Source of the DNA: Pectobacterium brasiliense
Lineage (GTDB): Bacteria > Pseudomonadota > Gammaproteobacteria > Enterobacterales > Enterobacteriaceae
Direction: 5' to 3'
Assembly (NCBI RefSeq): GCF_013449685.1
Contig: NZ_JACDSF010000020.1
Location: 1-64,000, forward strand
Length of the DNA: 64,000 nucleotides
Below are positions 27,544 through 37,121 of the stretch, in pieces. The notes beneath the pieces were generated by a model, which made no database searches, was not told the origin of the DNA, and was given only the letters and a program-made list of their open reading frames with translations. Positions within the stretch are counted from its first letter, which is position 1, and every line of letters starts with the position of its first letter. A program made the position numbers and the translations under genes.

Positions 27544-29133
27544 TTAATGCTCGCGCGTTTGGTGGAACGTCACTTCTGGATAGCGCTCCCGCGTCAGGTT
27601 CAGGTTCACCATCGTCGGAGCGACGTAGGCCAGATTATCCCCGCCATCCAGCGCCAGATGCTGTTCGTTCTTACGTTTAAACTCTTCAAACTTCTTCGCA
27701 TCGCTGCACTCAACCCAGCGCGCGGTAGAGACGTTCACCGACTCGTAAATCGCTTCAACGTTATATTCCGTTTTCAGACGGGCAACGACCACATCAAACT
27801 GCAGCACACCGACCGCACCCACGATCAGGTCGTTGTTGGTCAGTGGACGGAAGACCTGCACCGCGCCTTCCTCAGACAGCTGTACCAGCCCTTTAAGCAG
27901 TTGCTTCTGCTTGAGCGGGTCACGCAGGCGGATACGACGGAACAGTTCCGGCGCAAAGTTGGGGATACCGGTGAATTTCATGTCTTCACCCTGTGTAAAC
28001 GTATCGCCAATCTGGATAGTGCCGTGGTTATGTAACCCGATGATATCGCCGGGGTAGGCTTCTTCAATATGGGAACGGTCGCCCGCCATAAAGGTCAGCG
28101 CGTCTGATATCACCACGTCTTTGCCCGTACGCACCTGACGCAACTTCATGCTCTTTTCATATCTCCCAGACACCACGCGCATAAACGCCACGCGGTCACG
28201 GTGTTTCGGGTCCATATTGGCCTGAATCTTGAACACAAAGCCGGTAAATTTCTCTTCTGCCGCCGTTACTTCACGGGTATCTGTTTTACGCGGCATCGGC
28301 GCAGGCGCCCAGGCGACTAAGCCATCCAGCATGTGGTCAACGCCGAAGTTACCCAGTGCCGTACCAAAGAAGACCGGCGTCAGTTCACCAGCCAGAAACG
28401 CGTCCAGCTCAAATTCGTGCGATGCCCCTTGCACCAGCTCCAACTCTTCACGCAGTTGCGCAGCCAGCTCTTCGCCAACGGCAGTATCCAGTTCCGGATT
28501 ATCCAGCCCTTTAACGATGCGCACTTCCTGAATCGTATGGCCTTTACCAGTCTGATACAGATAGGTTTCGTCTTTATAAAGGTGGTACACACCTTTGAAC
28601 AATTTGCCGCAGCCAATCGGCCAGGTAATTGGCGCACAGGCAATCTTAAGCTCGCTCTCGACTTCATCCAGCACTTCCATCGGATCGCGGATGTCACGGT
28701 CAAGTTTGTTCATGAACGTCAGAATCGGGGTGTCGCGCAGGCGCGTGACTTCCATCAGCTTACGCGTACGATCTTCGACCCCTTTTGCGGCATCGATCAC
28801 CATCAGGCAGCAGTCCACCGCCGTCAGCGTGCGATAGGTATCTTCGGAGAAGTCTTCGTGCCCTGGGGTATCCAGCAGATTCACCAAACATTCGCGGTAG
28901 GGGAACTGCATCACGGACGTAGTGATGGAGATACCACGCTGCTTTTCCATCTCCATCCAGTCGGATTTCGCATGCTGGTTCGAACCACGCCCTTTTACCG
29001 TACCAGCAGTCTGGATCGCCTGTCCGAACAGCAGGACCTTTTCGGTAATCGTGGTTTTACCGGCATCGGGGTGAGAAATGATAGCGAACGTTCTTCTTTT
29101 GGAGACTTCGCGGGCGTATTCACTTGGAGACAT
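27544..29133 (-). CDS. prfC: Peptide chain release factor 3
   Basis: GTPase that recycles RF1/RF2 from the ribosome after peptide release. G motifs are intact: [10 protein letters not shown] (G1), [11 protein letters not shown] (G2), DTPGHEDF (G3) and NKLDRD (G4). From ATG 29133 the protein is 529 aa, identical in length to E. coli RF3, and the sequence follows it to the C-terminal HQTREH. A GTG at 29160 would add nine residues, not present in E. coli; no strong ribosome-binding site favours either. Monocistronic on the minus strand with its own terminator. Confidence 0.97.
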   Translation of the reverse strand: MSPSEYAREVSKRRTFAIISHPDAGKTTITEKVLLFGQAIQTAGTVKGRGSNQHAKSDWMEMEKQRGISITTSVMQFPYRECLVNLLDTPGHEDFSEDTYRTLTAVDCCLMVIDAAKGVEDRTRKLMEVTRLRDTPILTFMNKLDRDIRDPMEVLDEVESELKIACAPITWPIGCGKLFKGVYHLYKDETYLYQTGKGHTIQEVRIVKGLDNPELDTAVGEELAAQLREELELVQGASHEFELDAFLAGELTPVFFGTALGNFGVDHMLDGLVAWAPAPMPRKTDTREVTAAEEKFTGFVFKIQANMDPKHRDRVAFMRVVSGRYEKSMKLRQVRTGKDVVISDALTFMAGDRSHIEEAYPGDIIGLHNHGTIQIGDTFTQGEDMKFTGIPNFAPELFRRIRLRDPLKQKQLLKGLVQLSEEGAVQVFRPLTNNDLIVGAVGVLQFDVVVARLKTEYNVEAIYESVNVSTARWVECSDAKKFEEFKRKNEQHLALDGGDNLAYVAPTMVNLNLTRERYPEVTFHQTREH

Positions 29134-29424
29134 GATTTTCAGGTTTCTTTTGTTAGCCACCCGGCGTCAGCATCAAGGCAACAACACACCGATGTCAGAT
29201 CGTCAGGCAAAGCGGAAATAAACTGTAGCCGAGTATTTTCCCTGATTTAACGTGCAGACACAATCGGTGATGGTATAAACAGCGCGGAGATATCATGCTC
29301 GCCGTCACCGTTCTGATATCGCCATCAACAATTACGCCATAAATCATTTATAAAGTTATCATTTATCTTTGCCGATAATATCTGGGTCAATATTTAACCA
29401 TTTGATCGCACTTAAGGAGAGAGT

Positions 29425-30360
29425 ATGAGCTTGTCTGTAAATAATACGGGTTATAGCAATTCTCAGGCCCAAAGCACCGCGACGCCATCGACTACAGCAC
29501 AGTCAGCGACAGAAAAATCGACAACAACAGAGTCCATCACAATCAACAGTGACAGTATAAAAGTCATCGATCCGATTACCGGAAAAACCGTCAGCTTTCC
29601 CACCAATATAAAAATCTCTGCGGAAGCAATGGCACGATTGAAAGAAAATGCAGGTAATCCCCCCTCTTCCTCTTTGACTGAGGAGGAGAAAAGTAAAGCG
29701 CTAGACGATACCCTTAAAACACGGAATCTCATTCAGCAAAGCAACACGACCAATACTACCCCAGACATCACGTTATCTATTGATCCCATCGGCACAAACG
29801 AAATGGCGCTTGAACGCTGGTCAAATAATCTCAAAGAAGACAGCGGCATCAGTAAAGAAGAGTTTGTCGGTCTGATTCATCAAGCACTGTCGAAACCGTC
29901 TAACGTGACAACATGGAGCTATGCGACCGATAGCGTAGAAATCACGCTAAAAGCGGCGAAGTTAGAAGAACTGAAAAACCGCTATGTGGATAGCAGCGCT
30001 CACCAGAAAGCCGATAAAGATATTCAGGATTTCATCAAACACCAGTCTGATGCACTGAGTAACCTGGAAAAAAACATTCTGCAAGATGAGTATCAGCGCA
30101 GCGTCGACACGGGAGACACCGAGAAGACAAACACGACGTTCCTGGAACTACAGAAAAATGCGGAAGGCACATCGGCCACGCAGGTTCAACGGCAGCAAAT
30201 CTTTTCTCTTGCCACCTCAGCACCTGCTAATTCGCTGTTTGACAGCCTTCGTAACTATATCTCTGCAACGGTGTCTGACCACTATACCCAAAACGATCAT
30301 CTCTCCGTCATCAGCAAATTCCAATCTCACTGGTTGCAGTTCCAGCAGCAGTTGAAATAG
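29425..30360 (+). CDS. Unassigned 311-residue Ser/Thr-rich hydrophilic protein
   Basis: I do not recognise a family. The first 55 residues are very rich in Ser, Thr, Asn and Gln and contain no signal peptide or membrane segment; the rest is mixed alpha-helical, with charged helices at about 180-235 and a C terminus FQSHWLQFQQQLK. The start ATG follows a strong AAGGAGAGAG. It sits alone, plus strand, between the divergent prfC and the convergent ytjB. The disordered polar N terminus resembles those of secreted effectors or cell-surface proteins, but nothing in the neighbourhood ties it to a secretion system, so function is left open. Confidence 0.75.
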   Translation: MSLSVNNTGYSNSQAQSTATPSTTAQSATEKSTTTESITINSDSIKVIDPITGKTVSFPTNIKISAEAMARLKENAGNPPSSSLTEEEKSKALDDTLKTRNLIQQSNTTNTTPDITLSIDPIGTNEMALERWSNNLKEDSGISKEEFVGLIHQALSKPSNVTTWSYATDSVEITLKAAKLEELKNRYVDSSAHQKADKDIQDFIKHQSDALSNLEKNILQDEYQRSVDTGDTEKTNTTFLELQKNAEGTSATQVQRQQIFSLATSAPANSLFDSLRNYISATVSDHYTQNDHLSVISKFQSHWLQFQQQLK

Positions 30361-30369
30361 CACACACGC

Positions 30370-30396
30370 CCCGTACAAACACTCGGTTTGTACGGG
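30370..30396. terminator. Hairpin between convergent genes
   Basis: CCCGTACAAAC pairs perfectly with GTTTGTACGGG across a 5-base loop, 10 bp after the stop codon of the 311-aa gene and 13 bp from the convergent ytjB stop. There is no long T-run on either side, so efficiency is uncertain. Confidence 0.65.
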
Positions 30397-30408
30397 AGCC
30401 ATTAGGTG

Positions 30409-31107
30409 TCAGAGGCTTTTCTCTTCCCCATCTTTTTTCACTACCGTCCCGTCGTTCGGCCGCGTATCGCTCTCTGCCTCATCCCCTTCTTCTTTCACTG
30501 GCGTACTCGCCGTGAGAAGGTAAGGCGACTGCTGCCAGCGGGTACGGCGATTCTGCAAGAGCGTGCGAGTCAGAATGATGCCGATAGCCAGTGAAAGCAA
30601 AATCATCAGACGCAGAATATTGGTGGTGTTATCGACCTGTCTGGCTTCGGTCGCCAGTACATGCGTATCTAAGGTAATCCGCAGGAAACCGATCGGCCCT
30701 TCTTTTCCCTCAATCGGCTGCACCAGTTGATGGTTAAAATAACTACCGACCCGATTGCCATCCAGCGCCAGTCTGTCTCTCAGTTGCACCTGCTCACCGA
30801 TATGCGCCACCAGCGAGCCGTCCTGCTGATACACGCCAGCATCCAGAATGCGGCTATGATCGGTAAGCTGTTTGAGGATAGTATTAATTTTTTGACTATT
30901 ATCGTCCACGCTGCCCATCAGCGGCGAAAGGCTGTAAGCCACCTGTCTGGAAAGCGTGCGCGCCAGATCTTCAACTTGTTCAGATCGCGCCATCTGGTGG
31001 CTCAAACTGAAATAGGACGCACCTTGCATTAATACCACTAGCAGAGCGAGGCAAATCAGCACAATTGCCGTGCGGTGTAGCCGAAATTTCACCCGGGCAC
31101 GAACCAT
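30409..31107 (-). CDS. ytjB: YtjB (Smp/AhpA) membrane protein
   Basis: A 232-residue inner-membrane protein with an N-terminal transmembrane segment (about 12-35), a periplasmic domain (36-165) and a second segment (about 167-188), followed by a hydrophilic acidic tail. It corresponds to E. coli YtjB/Smp, encoded divergently from serB as here. The two-TM topology with a sensor-like periplasmic loop is that of a virulence-linked membrane factor family without enzymatic motif. The tail (about 200-232) is rich in Asp, Glu and Lys and likely variable. Confidence 0.88.
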   Translation of the reverse strand: MVRARVKFRLHRTAIVLICLALLVVLMQGASYFSLSHQMARSEQVEDLARTLSRQVAYSLSPLMGSVDDNSQKINTILKQLTDHSRILDAGVYQQDGSLVAHIGEQVQLRDRLALDGNRVGSYFNHQLVQPIEGKEGPIGFLRITLDTHVLATEARQVDNTTNILRLMILLSLAIGIILTRTLLQNRRTRWQQSPYLLTASTPVKEEGDEAESDTRPNDGTVVKKDGEEKSL

Positions 31108-31263
31108 GATAATCCTTACACGATTTGGATACTTTCATGTTGCCAGAAGCGCCGATGATAGGATAGCTTGTTGCCCAGTTTTTGGAGGGATATGTTTCGG
31201 CGACGCCGTCCCCCTCTTTATCGCACGACTTTATCGCACTACTGCCAGCAGAGGATTTACCCC

Positions 31264-32241
31264 ATGTCGAATAGTCTGACCTATCGTGATCTCCCGAATG
31301 AGATCAACTGTTGGCCGGGACTGCCACTATCACTGAGCGGTGACGAAGTGATGCCGCTTGACTACCGCGCTGGCGACACCGGCTGGTTGATCTACAGCGA
31401 CGTCCTCGATAAGAACCTGATTTCCCGCTACCAGCGTAAGCTGGGGAGTGCGATGGTGATCGTGAGCGCCTGGAACGTGGGCGATTATCAGGTCGTGCGT
31501 TTAGCCGGCACGCTGACGCCACGCGCCACCAAGCTGGCCCACGAACTGGGCATCGATGTCGCGGCCATGCGTAACGCGCCATCGCTGCGTTCGCCGGGTT
31601 TGCTGGTGATGGACATGGATTCCACCGCGATTCAGATCGAATGTATTGATGAAATCGCCAAACTGGCGGGCACAGGTGAATTGGTCGCTGAAGTCACCGA
31701 ACGCGCGATGCGCGGCGAGCTGGATTTCGCGGCCAGCCTGCGCCAGCGCGTGGGAACATTAAAAGGTGCCGACGCCACTATCTTACAGACGGTGCGTAAA
31801 ACACTGCCACTGATGCCGGGCCTGCGTAATATGGTTAGCCAGCTTCAGGAAGCAGGCTGGCACGTCGCGATTGCATCAGGCGGGTTTACCTACTTTGCCG
31901 ATTATTTGCGTGATGAATTAGGTCTGGTCGCCGCCGTTGCCAACGAATTAGGCATGCAAGACGGCAAGCTGACCGGCGATGTCATCGGCACGATTGTCGA
32001 TGCAAAATATAAAGCGACCACGCTGCAACAACTGGCGGAAAAGCTGGAAATCCCCATGCATCAGACCGTTGCGATTGGTGACGGCGCGAACGATCTGCCG
32101 ATGATCAAGGCAGCCAGCTTAGGCATTGCCTATCACGCCAAACCGAAGGTCAATGAACAGTCTGCGGTGACCATCCGTCATGCCGATCTGACCGGCGTGC
32201 TGTGCATCCTTAGCGGTAGCATGAGACACGAAAAGCGTTAA
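31264..32241 (+). CDS. serB: Phosphoserine phosphatase
   Basis: Last step of serine biosynthesis: hydrolysis of O-phosphoserine. HAD-family motifs: MDMDSTAIQIECIDEI (motif I nucleophile), IASGGFTYFAD (motif II Ser), and AIGDGANDLPMI (motif III), with K in DAKYKATTL. Residues 1-110 are the N-terminal regulatory region of the enterobacterial enzyme. Length 325 aa compares with 322 in E. coli. ATG 31264 is chosen over an upstream in-frame ATG at 31168 because a GAGGA site precedes it and it matches the E. coli start. radA follows after 17 bp, forming the serB-radA-nadR series. Confidence 0.96.
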   Translation: MSNSLTYRDLPNEINCWPGLPLSLSGDEVMPLDYRAGDTGWLIYSDVLDKNLISRYQRKLGSAMVIVSAWNVGDYQVVRLAGTLTPRATKLAHELGIDVAAMRNAPSLRSPGLLVMDMDSTAIQIECIDEIAKLAGTGELVAEVTERAMRGELDFAASLRQRVGTLKGADATILQTVRKTLPLMPGLRNMVSQLQEAGWHVAIASGGFTYFADYLRDELGLVAAVANELGMQDGKLTGDVIGTIVDAKYKATTLQQLAEKLEIPMHQTVAIGDGANDLPMIKAASLGIAYHAKPKVNEQSAVTIRHADLTGVLCILSGSMRHEKR

Positions 32242-32258
32242 TCAGTGGGAGGTGATAC

Positions 32259-33641
32259 GTGGCAAAAGCCGTCAAACGGGCGTTTGTATGTAATGAATGC
32301 GGGGCTGACTACCCGCGCTGGCAAGGGCAGTGCAGCGCCTGCCATGCCTGGAACACCATTACCGAAGTCCGTCTGGCCTCGGCGTCAGTATCACGTTCCG
32401 ACCGTCTCACTGGCTATGCGGGCGAAAGCGCTGGCGTCAGCCGGGTACAAAAGCTCTCGGAAATCAGTCTCGAAGCTCTGCCGCGCTTTTCTACCGGCTT
32501 TCAGGAGTTTGACCGCGTTCTGGGCGGCGGCGTCGTCCCCGGCAGTGCGATTCTGATCGGCGGTAACCCCGGCGCGGGTAAAAGTACCTTACTGCTGCAA
32601 ACGCTCTGCAAGCTGTCAGAGAACATGAAAACCCTGTACGTCACCGGGGAAGAATCCTTGCAGCAGGTGGCGATGCGGGCGCATCGTCTCAACCTGCCGA
32701 CCCAGAATCTCAATATGCTGTCAGAAACCAGCATCGAACAGATTTGCCTGATTGCCGAGCAGGAACAGCCGAAGCTGATGGTGATCGACTCCATTCAGGT
32801 GATGCATCTCGCGGATATTCAATCGTCTCCCGGCAGCGTGGCGCAGGTGCGTGAAACCGCCGCCTACCTGACGCGCTTCGCCAAAACACGCGGCGTCGCC
32901 ATCGTGATGGTCGGCCACGTCACCAAAGACGGTTCACTCGCCGGGCCGAAAGTGTTGGAACACTGCATCGACTGCTCCGTGCTGCTGGATGGCGATGCCG
33001 ATTCGCGCTTCCGCACCCTGCGCAGCCATAAAAACCGTTTCGGTGCCGTTAATGAGCTGGGCGTGTTCGCGATGACGGAACAGGGTCTACGCGAAATCAG
33101 CAATCCGTCAGCAATTTTCCTCAGTCGCGGGGACGAAATCACGTCCGGCAGTTCAGTCATGGTGGTGTGGGAGGGTACGCGTCCGCTGCTGGTCGAAATT
33201 CAGGCGCTGGTAGATCAATCGATGATGGCTAACCCGCGTCGCGTGGCGGTCGGGCTGGAGCAAAATCGCCTGGCGATCCTGCTGGCGGTATTACATCGCC
33301 ACGGCGGCTTGCAGATGTCCGATCAGGATGTGTTCGTGAATGTCGTCGGCGGCGTTAAAGTCACCGAAACCAGCGCAGACCTGGCGCTGCTGCTCTCACT
33401 GGTCTCCAGCTTCCGCGACCGCCCGTTACCGCAGGATCTTGTCATCTTCGGTGAAGTCGGTCTGGCGGGGGAAATCCGCCCTGTTCCGAGCGGCCAAGAG
33501 CGGATTACCGAAGCCGCCAAGCACGGCTTCAAACGCGCCATCGTTCCTCATGCCAATATGCCGAAGAAAGTCCCTGCCAGCATGCAGGTGTTCGGCGTGA
33601 AAAAGCTGGCCGACGCGCTGGCGATCCTCGACGATCTCTAA
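32259..33641 (+). CDS. radA: DNA repair protein RadA
   Basis: ATP-dependent branch-migration protein in recombinational repair. Domains: N-terminal C4 zinc finger (CNECGADYPRWQGQCSAC, residues 9-26), RecA-like ATPase with Walker A GGNPGAGKST (about 95-104) and the family KNRFG motif, and a C-terminal Lon-protease-like domain (about 330-455; GGVKVTETSADLALLLSL). Length 460 aa equals E. coli RadA. Start is GTG 32259, five to six bases after GGGAGG. Probably cotranscribed with serB. Confidence 0.97.
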   Translation: MAKAVKRAFVCNECGADYPRWQGQCSACHAWNTITEVRLASASVSRSDRLTGYAGESAGVSRVQKLSEISLEALPRFSTGFQEFDRVLGGGVVPGSAILIGGNPGAGKSTLLLQTLCKLSENMKTLYVTGEESLQQVAMRAHRLNLPTQNLNMLSETSIEQICLIAEQEQPKLMVIDSIQVMHLADIQSSPGSVAQVRETAAYLTRFAKTRGVAIVMVGHVTKDGSLAGPKVLEHCIDCSVLLDGDADSRFRTLRSHKNRFGAVNELGVFAMTEQGLREISNPSAIFLSRGDEITSGSSVMVVWEGTRPLLVEIQALVDQSMMANPRRVAVGLEQNRLAILLAVLHRHGGLQMSDQDVFVNVVGGVKVTETSADLALLLSLVSSFRDRPLPQDLVIFGEVGLAGEIRPVPSGQERITEAAKHGFKRAIVPHANMPKKVPASMQVFGVKKLADALAILDDL

Positions 33642-33645
33642 ACGG

Positions 33646-33724
33646 ACCACAGAAGGCCATCCGCTCGCTTCCATCCTGAACTAAACAGGGGGAAAGAGTA
33701 GCGGATGTTGCCCTGTTCTGTGGT
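33646..33724. other. Long imperfect hairpin in radA-nadR gap
   Basis: ACCACAGAA (33646-33654) pairs with TTCTGTGGT (33716-33724) and, inside it, CATCCGCT (33658-33665) pairs with AGCGGATG (33700-33707). The inner loop contains a single NadR half-site TAAACA (33682-33687). It may terminate radA transcripts or present the nadR control region; no T-run follows directly. Confidence 0.5.
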
Positions 33725-33728
33725 ATTT

Positions 33729-33746
33729 TGTTTAGTAAGCTAAACA
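33729..33746 (+). promoter_or_regulatory. NadR operator (TGTTTA-N6-TAAACA)
   Basis: TGTTTAGTAAGCTAAACA is an exact match to the known NadR box TGTTTA-N6-TAAACA and lies 13 bp upstream of the nadR start codon, where bound repressor would block transcription or elongation. This predicts that NadR represses its own gene when NAD is plentiful. Confidence 0.8.
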
Positions 33747-33759
33747 AGAGTGCTGCACC

Positions 33760-35013
33760 ATGTCATCATTTGATTACCTGAAATCCGCTATCCGGCAGAA
33801 GGGTTGCACCCTACAGCAGGTTGCTGACGCGACCGATATGACCAAAGGCTATCTCAGTCAATTACTTAATGCCAAAATCAAAAGCCCTAGCGCCCAGAAG
33901 CTGGAAGCGCTGCATCGCTTTCTTGAACTGGAATTCCCGCGCTACGAAAAGAGTATTGGTGTCGTCTTCGGCAAGTTCTATCCGCTACACACTGGCCACA
34001 TTTATCTGATTCAGCGAGCCTGTAGCCAGGTCGATGAACTGCATGTGATTTTAGGTTACGACGAACCGCGCGACCGTCTGCTGTTTGAGAACAGCTCGAT
34101 GTCACAGCAGCCCACCGTCAGCGATCGCCTGCGCTGGCTATTGCAGACCTTTAAATATCAGAAAAATATTCATATTCACGCCTTCAATGAGCAAGGAATG
34201 GAGCCTTACCCGCACGGCTGGGATGTGTGGAGCAAAGGAATTCAGGCGTTTATGCAGGAAAAAAGCATCACGCCGAATTTCGTTTACACCAGCGAAGAAC
34301 AGGATGCCGCACAATACCGTGAACAGCTGGGCATTGAGGCCGTCCTGATCGACCCGCAGCGCTCCTTTATGAACATCAGCGGTTCGCAAATTCGTCACGA
34401 TCCCTTCCGCTACTGGGACTATATCCCGACCGAAGTGAAGCCGTTCTTTGTGCGTACCGTGGCCATTCTTGGCGGCGAATCCAGCGGTAAATCCACGCTG
34501 GTGAACAAACTGGCGAATATCTTCAACACCACCAGCGCCTGGGAATATGGCCGCGATTACGTGTTCTCCCATCTGGGCGGTGACGAGATGGCGTTGCAGT
34601 ATTCCGACTACGACAAGATCGCGCTAGGCCAGGCGCAGTACATTGATTTTGCAGTAAAATATGCCAATAAAGTGGCCTTTATCGACACCGATTTTGTCAC
34701 CACGCAGGCATTCTGCAAGAAATACGAGGGCCGTGAGCACCCGTTCGTTCAGGCGCTGATCGATGAATACCGCTTCGATCTAGTGATTTTGCTGGAAAAC
34801 AACACGCCGTGGGTGGCCGACGGGCTGCGTAGCTTAGGCAGCACGACCGCCCGCTCGGAGTTCCAGGATCTGCTGAAAACGATGCTGGCTAACAATAATA
34901 TCCCGTACGTTTACATCAAAGAGTCGGACTACGATTCGCGCTTCCTGCACTGTGTGGAATTGGTACAACAGATGTTGGGCCACGATCGCTCGCCCGAACC
35001 GCTCAAAAGCTAG
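33760..35013 (+). CDS. nadR: NadR: NAD repressor, NMN adenylyltransferase and ribosylnicotinamide kinase
   Basis: Trifunctional 417-residue protein. Residues 1-60 form a Cro/CI-type helix-turn-helix (LQQVADATDMTKGYLSQLLN) that represses NAD biosynthesis genes; residues 65-230 form the nucleotidyltransferase with GKFYPLHTGHIYLI and the distal ISGSQIR; residues 235-400 form the ribosylnicotinamide kinase with Walker A GGESSGKST and FIDTDFVTT. Length is close to E. coli NadR (410). A perfect NadR operator lies just upstream. The stop codon overlaps the convergent fau stop by four bases. Confidence 0.97.
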   Translation: MSSFDYLKSAIRQKGCTLQQVADATDMTKGYLSQLLNAKIKSPSAQKLEALHRFLELEFPRYEKSIGVVFGKFYPLHTGHIYLIQRACSQVDELHVILGYDEPRDRLLFENSSMSQQPTVSDRLRWLLQTFKYQKNIHIHAFNEQGMEPYPHGWDVWSKGIQAFMQEKSITPNFVYTSEEQDAAQYREQLGIEAVLIDPQRSFMNISGSQIRHDPFRYWDYIPTEVKPFFVRTVAILGGESSGKSTLVNKLANIFNTTSAWEYGRDYVFSHLGGDEMALQYSDYDKIALGQAQYIDFAVKYANKVAFIDTDFVTTQAFCKKYEGREHPFVQALIDEYRFDLVILLENNTPWVADGLRSLGSTTARSEFQDLLKTMLANNNIPYVYIKESDYDSRFLHCVELVQQMLGHDRSPEPLKS

Positions 35014-35657
35014 CGCGTGTCCCACAGCCAATGGCGGGAGGGGGTAATGATTTCCGGCAGCGGAATATCCCAGCTTTCCACTGGCAGTGCGTCAACCTGC
35101 TGACAATCGTGGGCCAGGCCGATCGGGTAAGGCCCACGCGACATCTGGCTGCGATACTGCAACGTGCGGTCGTAAAACCCGCCCCCCATACCAAGCCGTT
35201 GCCCCAGATGATCAAACGCCACCAGCGGCGTCAGCAGAACGTCTAACTGCGGTAACGGCAGCACCTGACGCACATCCAAACGCGGTTCCATAATCTTCAG
35301 ACGATTGCGTACCAGCTCGGTGTCCGGCGCATAGTGCAGGAACAGCAGATGCCCGGCGCGAAACGGATGCAGAACCGGCAAATACACGCGTTTCTCCTGC
35401 CGCCACAACTGTTGAATCAGCGGGGACGTATCCAGCTCGCCATCAAATGACAGAAATACCGCCACACTATCTGCCCGTATTATTTTCGGATGCGCCATGA
35501 CGCGCTCACACGCCTGTTGCGCAAAACGCGACTGCTGCTCTGATGTCAGTAAACGTCGATTCTGCCGCACAGCCTGACGAATTTGCTGACGCGATGCTGC
35601 CGTAGAGGAGAGTAACATATCGGGAAGTGCCGATGAAGATGAGTCAGAAGATGACAT
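35010..35657 (-). CDS. fau: 5-formyltetrahydrofolate cyclo-ligase
   Basis: Converts 5-formyl-THF to 5,10-methenyl-THF with ATP. Family motifs are present: RQNRRLLTSEQQ, VAVFLSFDGELDT, RVYLPVLHP, and the phosphate-binding GQRLGMGGGFYDRTL. The reading frame stays open upstream into the 6S RNA gene, so the start is uncertain: ATG 35657 is chosen, giving 215 aa; ATG 35666 and GTG or ATG codons nearby are possible. E. coli YgfA is shorter (about 182 aa), starting near the MIRQRRR motif, so a Ser-rich N-terminal extension of about 30 residues is predicted here. In enterobacteria it is cotranscribed with the upstream 6S RNA, as the layout here suggests. Confidence 0.9.
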   Translation of the reverse strand: MSSSDSSSSALPDMLLSSTAASRQQIRQAVRQNRRLLTSEQQSRFAQQACERVMAHPKIIRADSVAVFLSFDGELDTSPLIQQLWRQEKRVYLPVLHPFRAGHLLFLHYAPDTELVRNRLKIMEPRLDVRQVLPLPQLDVLLTPLVAFDHLGQRLGMGGGFYDRTLQYRSQMSRGPYPIGLAHDCQQVDALPVESWDIPLPEIITPSRHWLWDTR

Positions 35658-35696
35658 GGGCTGCATTCGCCACGGGTCAAGAATGATAAAAGAAAG

Positions 35697-35880
35697 GGAA
35701 TCTCCGAGATGCCGCCGCAGGCTGTAACCCTTGAACCCTTGGTTCAAGGTGAACATAACGTCGCAGTCTTAAGGCTTCTCGGACGAACCGAGCGTGCTCA
35801 CCAACCGCAGAGCATTACATTCTGTTGGTATGAAATATCGGCTCAGGGGACTGGCCCGCCGACAAACATCTCAGAGAAAT
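35697..35880 (-). ncRNA. ssrS: 6S RNA
   Basis: The minus strand reads closely like E. coli 6S RNA over 184 nt, including the 5' end ATTTCTCTGAGATGTT, the conserved GGGCCAGTCCCCTGAGCCGA, GGTTGGTGAGCA-GCTCGG, TCCGAGAAGCCTTAA, the block TTGAACCAAGGGTTCAAGG and the 3' end GGCATCTCGGAGATTCC that pairs with the 5' end. The large central bulge mimics an open promoter and binds sigma-70 RNA polymerase in stationary phase. As in E. coli it lies between zapA and fau on the same strand. Confidence 0.97.
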
Positions 35881-35954
35881 TTTATTCGTTACTCGCGATA
35901 AACCTTAGCACGTATTATCGCGTAAAAATACCGTACTTTTGTCAAAATACGACG

Positions 35955-36284
35955 TTATTCAAATTGTGCACCCTGACGTTCGGTGATCTTGCCCTGCTCC
36001 AGCAACGCCTGTTCGATGGTTTGCTGCAACATACGAATACGCTGTTCCATATTCGACGCATAATCACGCGTCTTACCCCGTTCCTGCGCCAGCTCATGGC
36101 ACACGTTCAGCGCGGCAATAAACACCAATTGCTCAGTGTTTGTGACTCTAGTGCGAACTTTAAGATCTTGCAACCGCTGGTTAAGATCTTCCGCAGCCTG
36201 ATTCAACGCATCCTGTTGTTCTGGCGGGCAATTCACTCTTAACGAACGGCCAAAAATTTGAATATCTACTGGTTGTGCAGACAT
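35955..36284 (-). CDS. zapA: Cell division protein ZapA
   Basis: A 109-residue FtsZ-ring associated protein that bundles FtsZ filaments. The N-terminal globular part begins [20 protein letters not shown], and the C-terminal half (about 55-100) is a coiled coil ([20 protein letters not shown]). Length equals E. coli ZapA (109). Position upstream of 6S RNA and divergent from ygfB is the E. coli arrangement. Confidence 0.96.
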   Translation of the reverse strand: MSAQPVDIQIFGRSLRVNCPPEQQDALNQAAEDLNQRLQDLKVRTRVTNTEQLVFIAALNVCHELAQERGKTRDYASNMEQRIRMLQQTIEQALLEQGKITERQGAQFE

Positions 36285-36476
36285 ACCACCTTCCTGCCTT
36301 TTGTCGTTCTTGCGCCCGGGTGCCGCATAGCATGAGCATTACCCGTTACATCGGGCTCGTTAAAGCGGGCGCAACTATATATAGCCGAGATCTAAGATAC
36401 AAGCCCTTTCTGGTATCGAAAGGGAGCTTGGTGGTAGCATAGCACGAACCCATCCAGCCAACGATGACGAATCCGC

Positions 36477-37064
36477 ATGTCTATAGAGAATACGTTTCCC
36501 GCCTATGAAGGCCTTAACCAACTGCTTCACCAACAGCAAGTCGCGCTGACCGCAGCAGAAATGCACGGTCTGATCAGTGGGATGCTGTGTGGTGGAAACC
36601 ATGACGACAGTTGGAGAACGCTGGTTTTTGAACTGACTAATGAAGGCATGGCGTTTACCCAGACGCTGTCGCAACCGCTTCAGGACCTGTACCAGGCCAC
36701 GCGTGAAGCGCTGGAAGATGATGGCTTTCTGTTCCAGCTTTTCTTGCCGGACGATTCGCTGGATAGCGTGAGCGTTTTCGATCGCGCCGACGCGCTGGCA
36801 GGCTGGGTCAACCACTTCCTGCTTGGGCTGGGCGTGGCTCAACCGCAGTTGAACAAAGCCAAAGGTGAGCTGAAAGAAGCCATCGAAGATTTACGCAACA
36901 TCGCACAACTTGGCTACGACGAAGATGAAGATCAGGAAGAGCTGGAGCAATCGCTGGAAGAAGTGATTGAGTATGTTCGCGTTTCTGCCATTTTGTGCCA
37001 TACCGAGTTTACCAGCCAGCGCGTTGTGACTGCGCCCGAGCAGCAAAAACCGACGCTGCATTGA
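36477..37064 (+). CDS. ygfB: YgfB/UPF0149 family protein
   Basis: A 195-residue acidic protein of the UPF0149 family. [13 protein letters not shown] near residue 28 and the [11 protein letters not shown] stretch around residue 105 are the family landmarks; a very acidic run ([12 protein letters not shown]) lies near 150. In E. coli it precedes pepP-ubiH-ubiI, as here. Reports link YgfB in Pseudomonas to regulation of AmpDh3, but the role in enterobacteria is not settled. pepP starts 57 bp downstream. Confidence 0.94.
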   Translation: MSIENTFPAYEGLNQLLHQQQVALTAAEMHGLISGMLCGGNHDDSWRTLVFELTNEGMAFTQTLSQPLQDLYQATREALEDDGFLFQLFLPDDSLDSVSVFDRADALAGWVNHFLLGLGVAQPQLNKAKGELKEAIEDLRNIAQLGYDEDEDQEELEQSLEEVIEYVRVSAILCHTEFTSQRVVTAPEQQKPTLH

Positions 37065-37121
37065 TTGTTATGCAAGGCAGAAGGGAAAGGTAACCGCACG
37101 GACTATTTTCAGGAGCAGGTG

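Noticed and set aside
28333-29250. 305-codon plus-strand frame opposite prfC
   Set aside because: Antisense shadow of release factor 3; no domain or ribosome-binding site.
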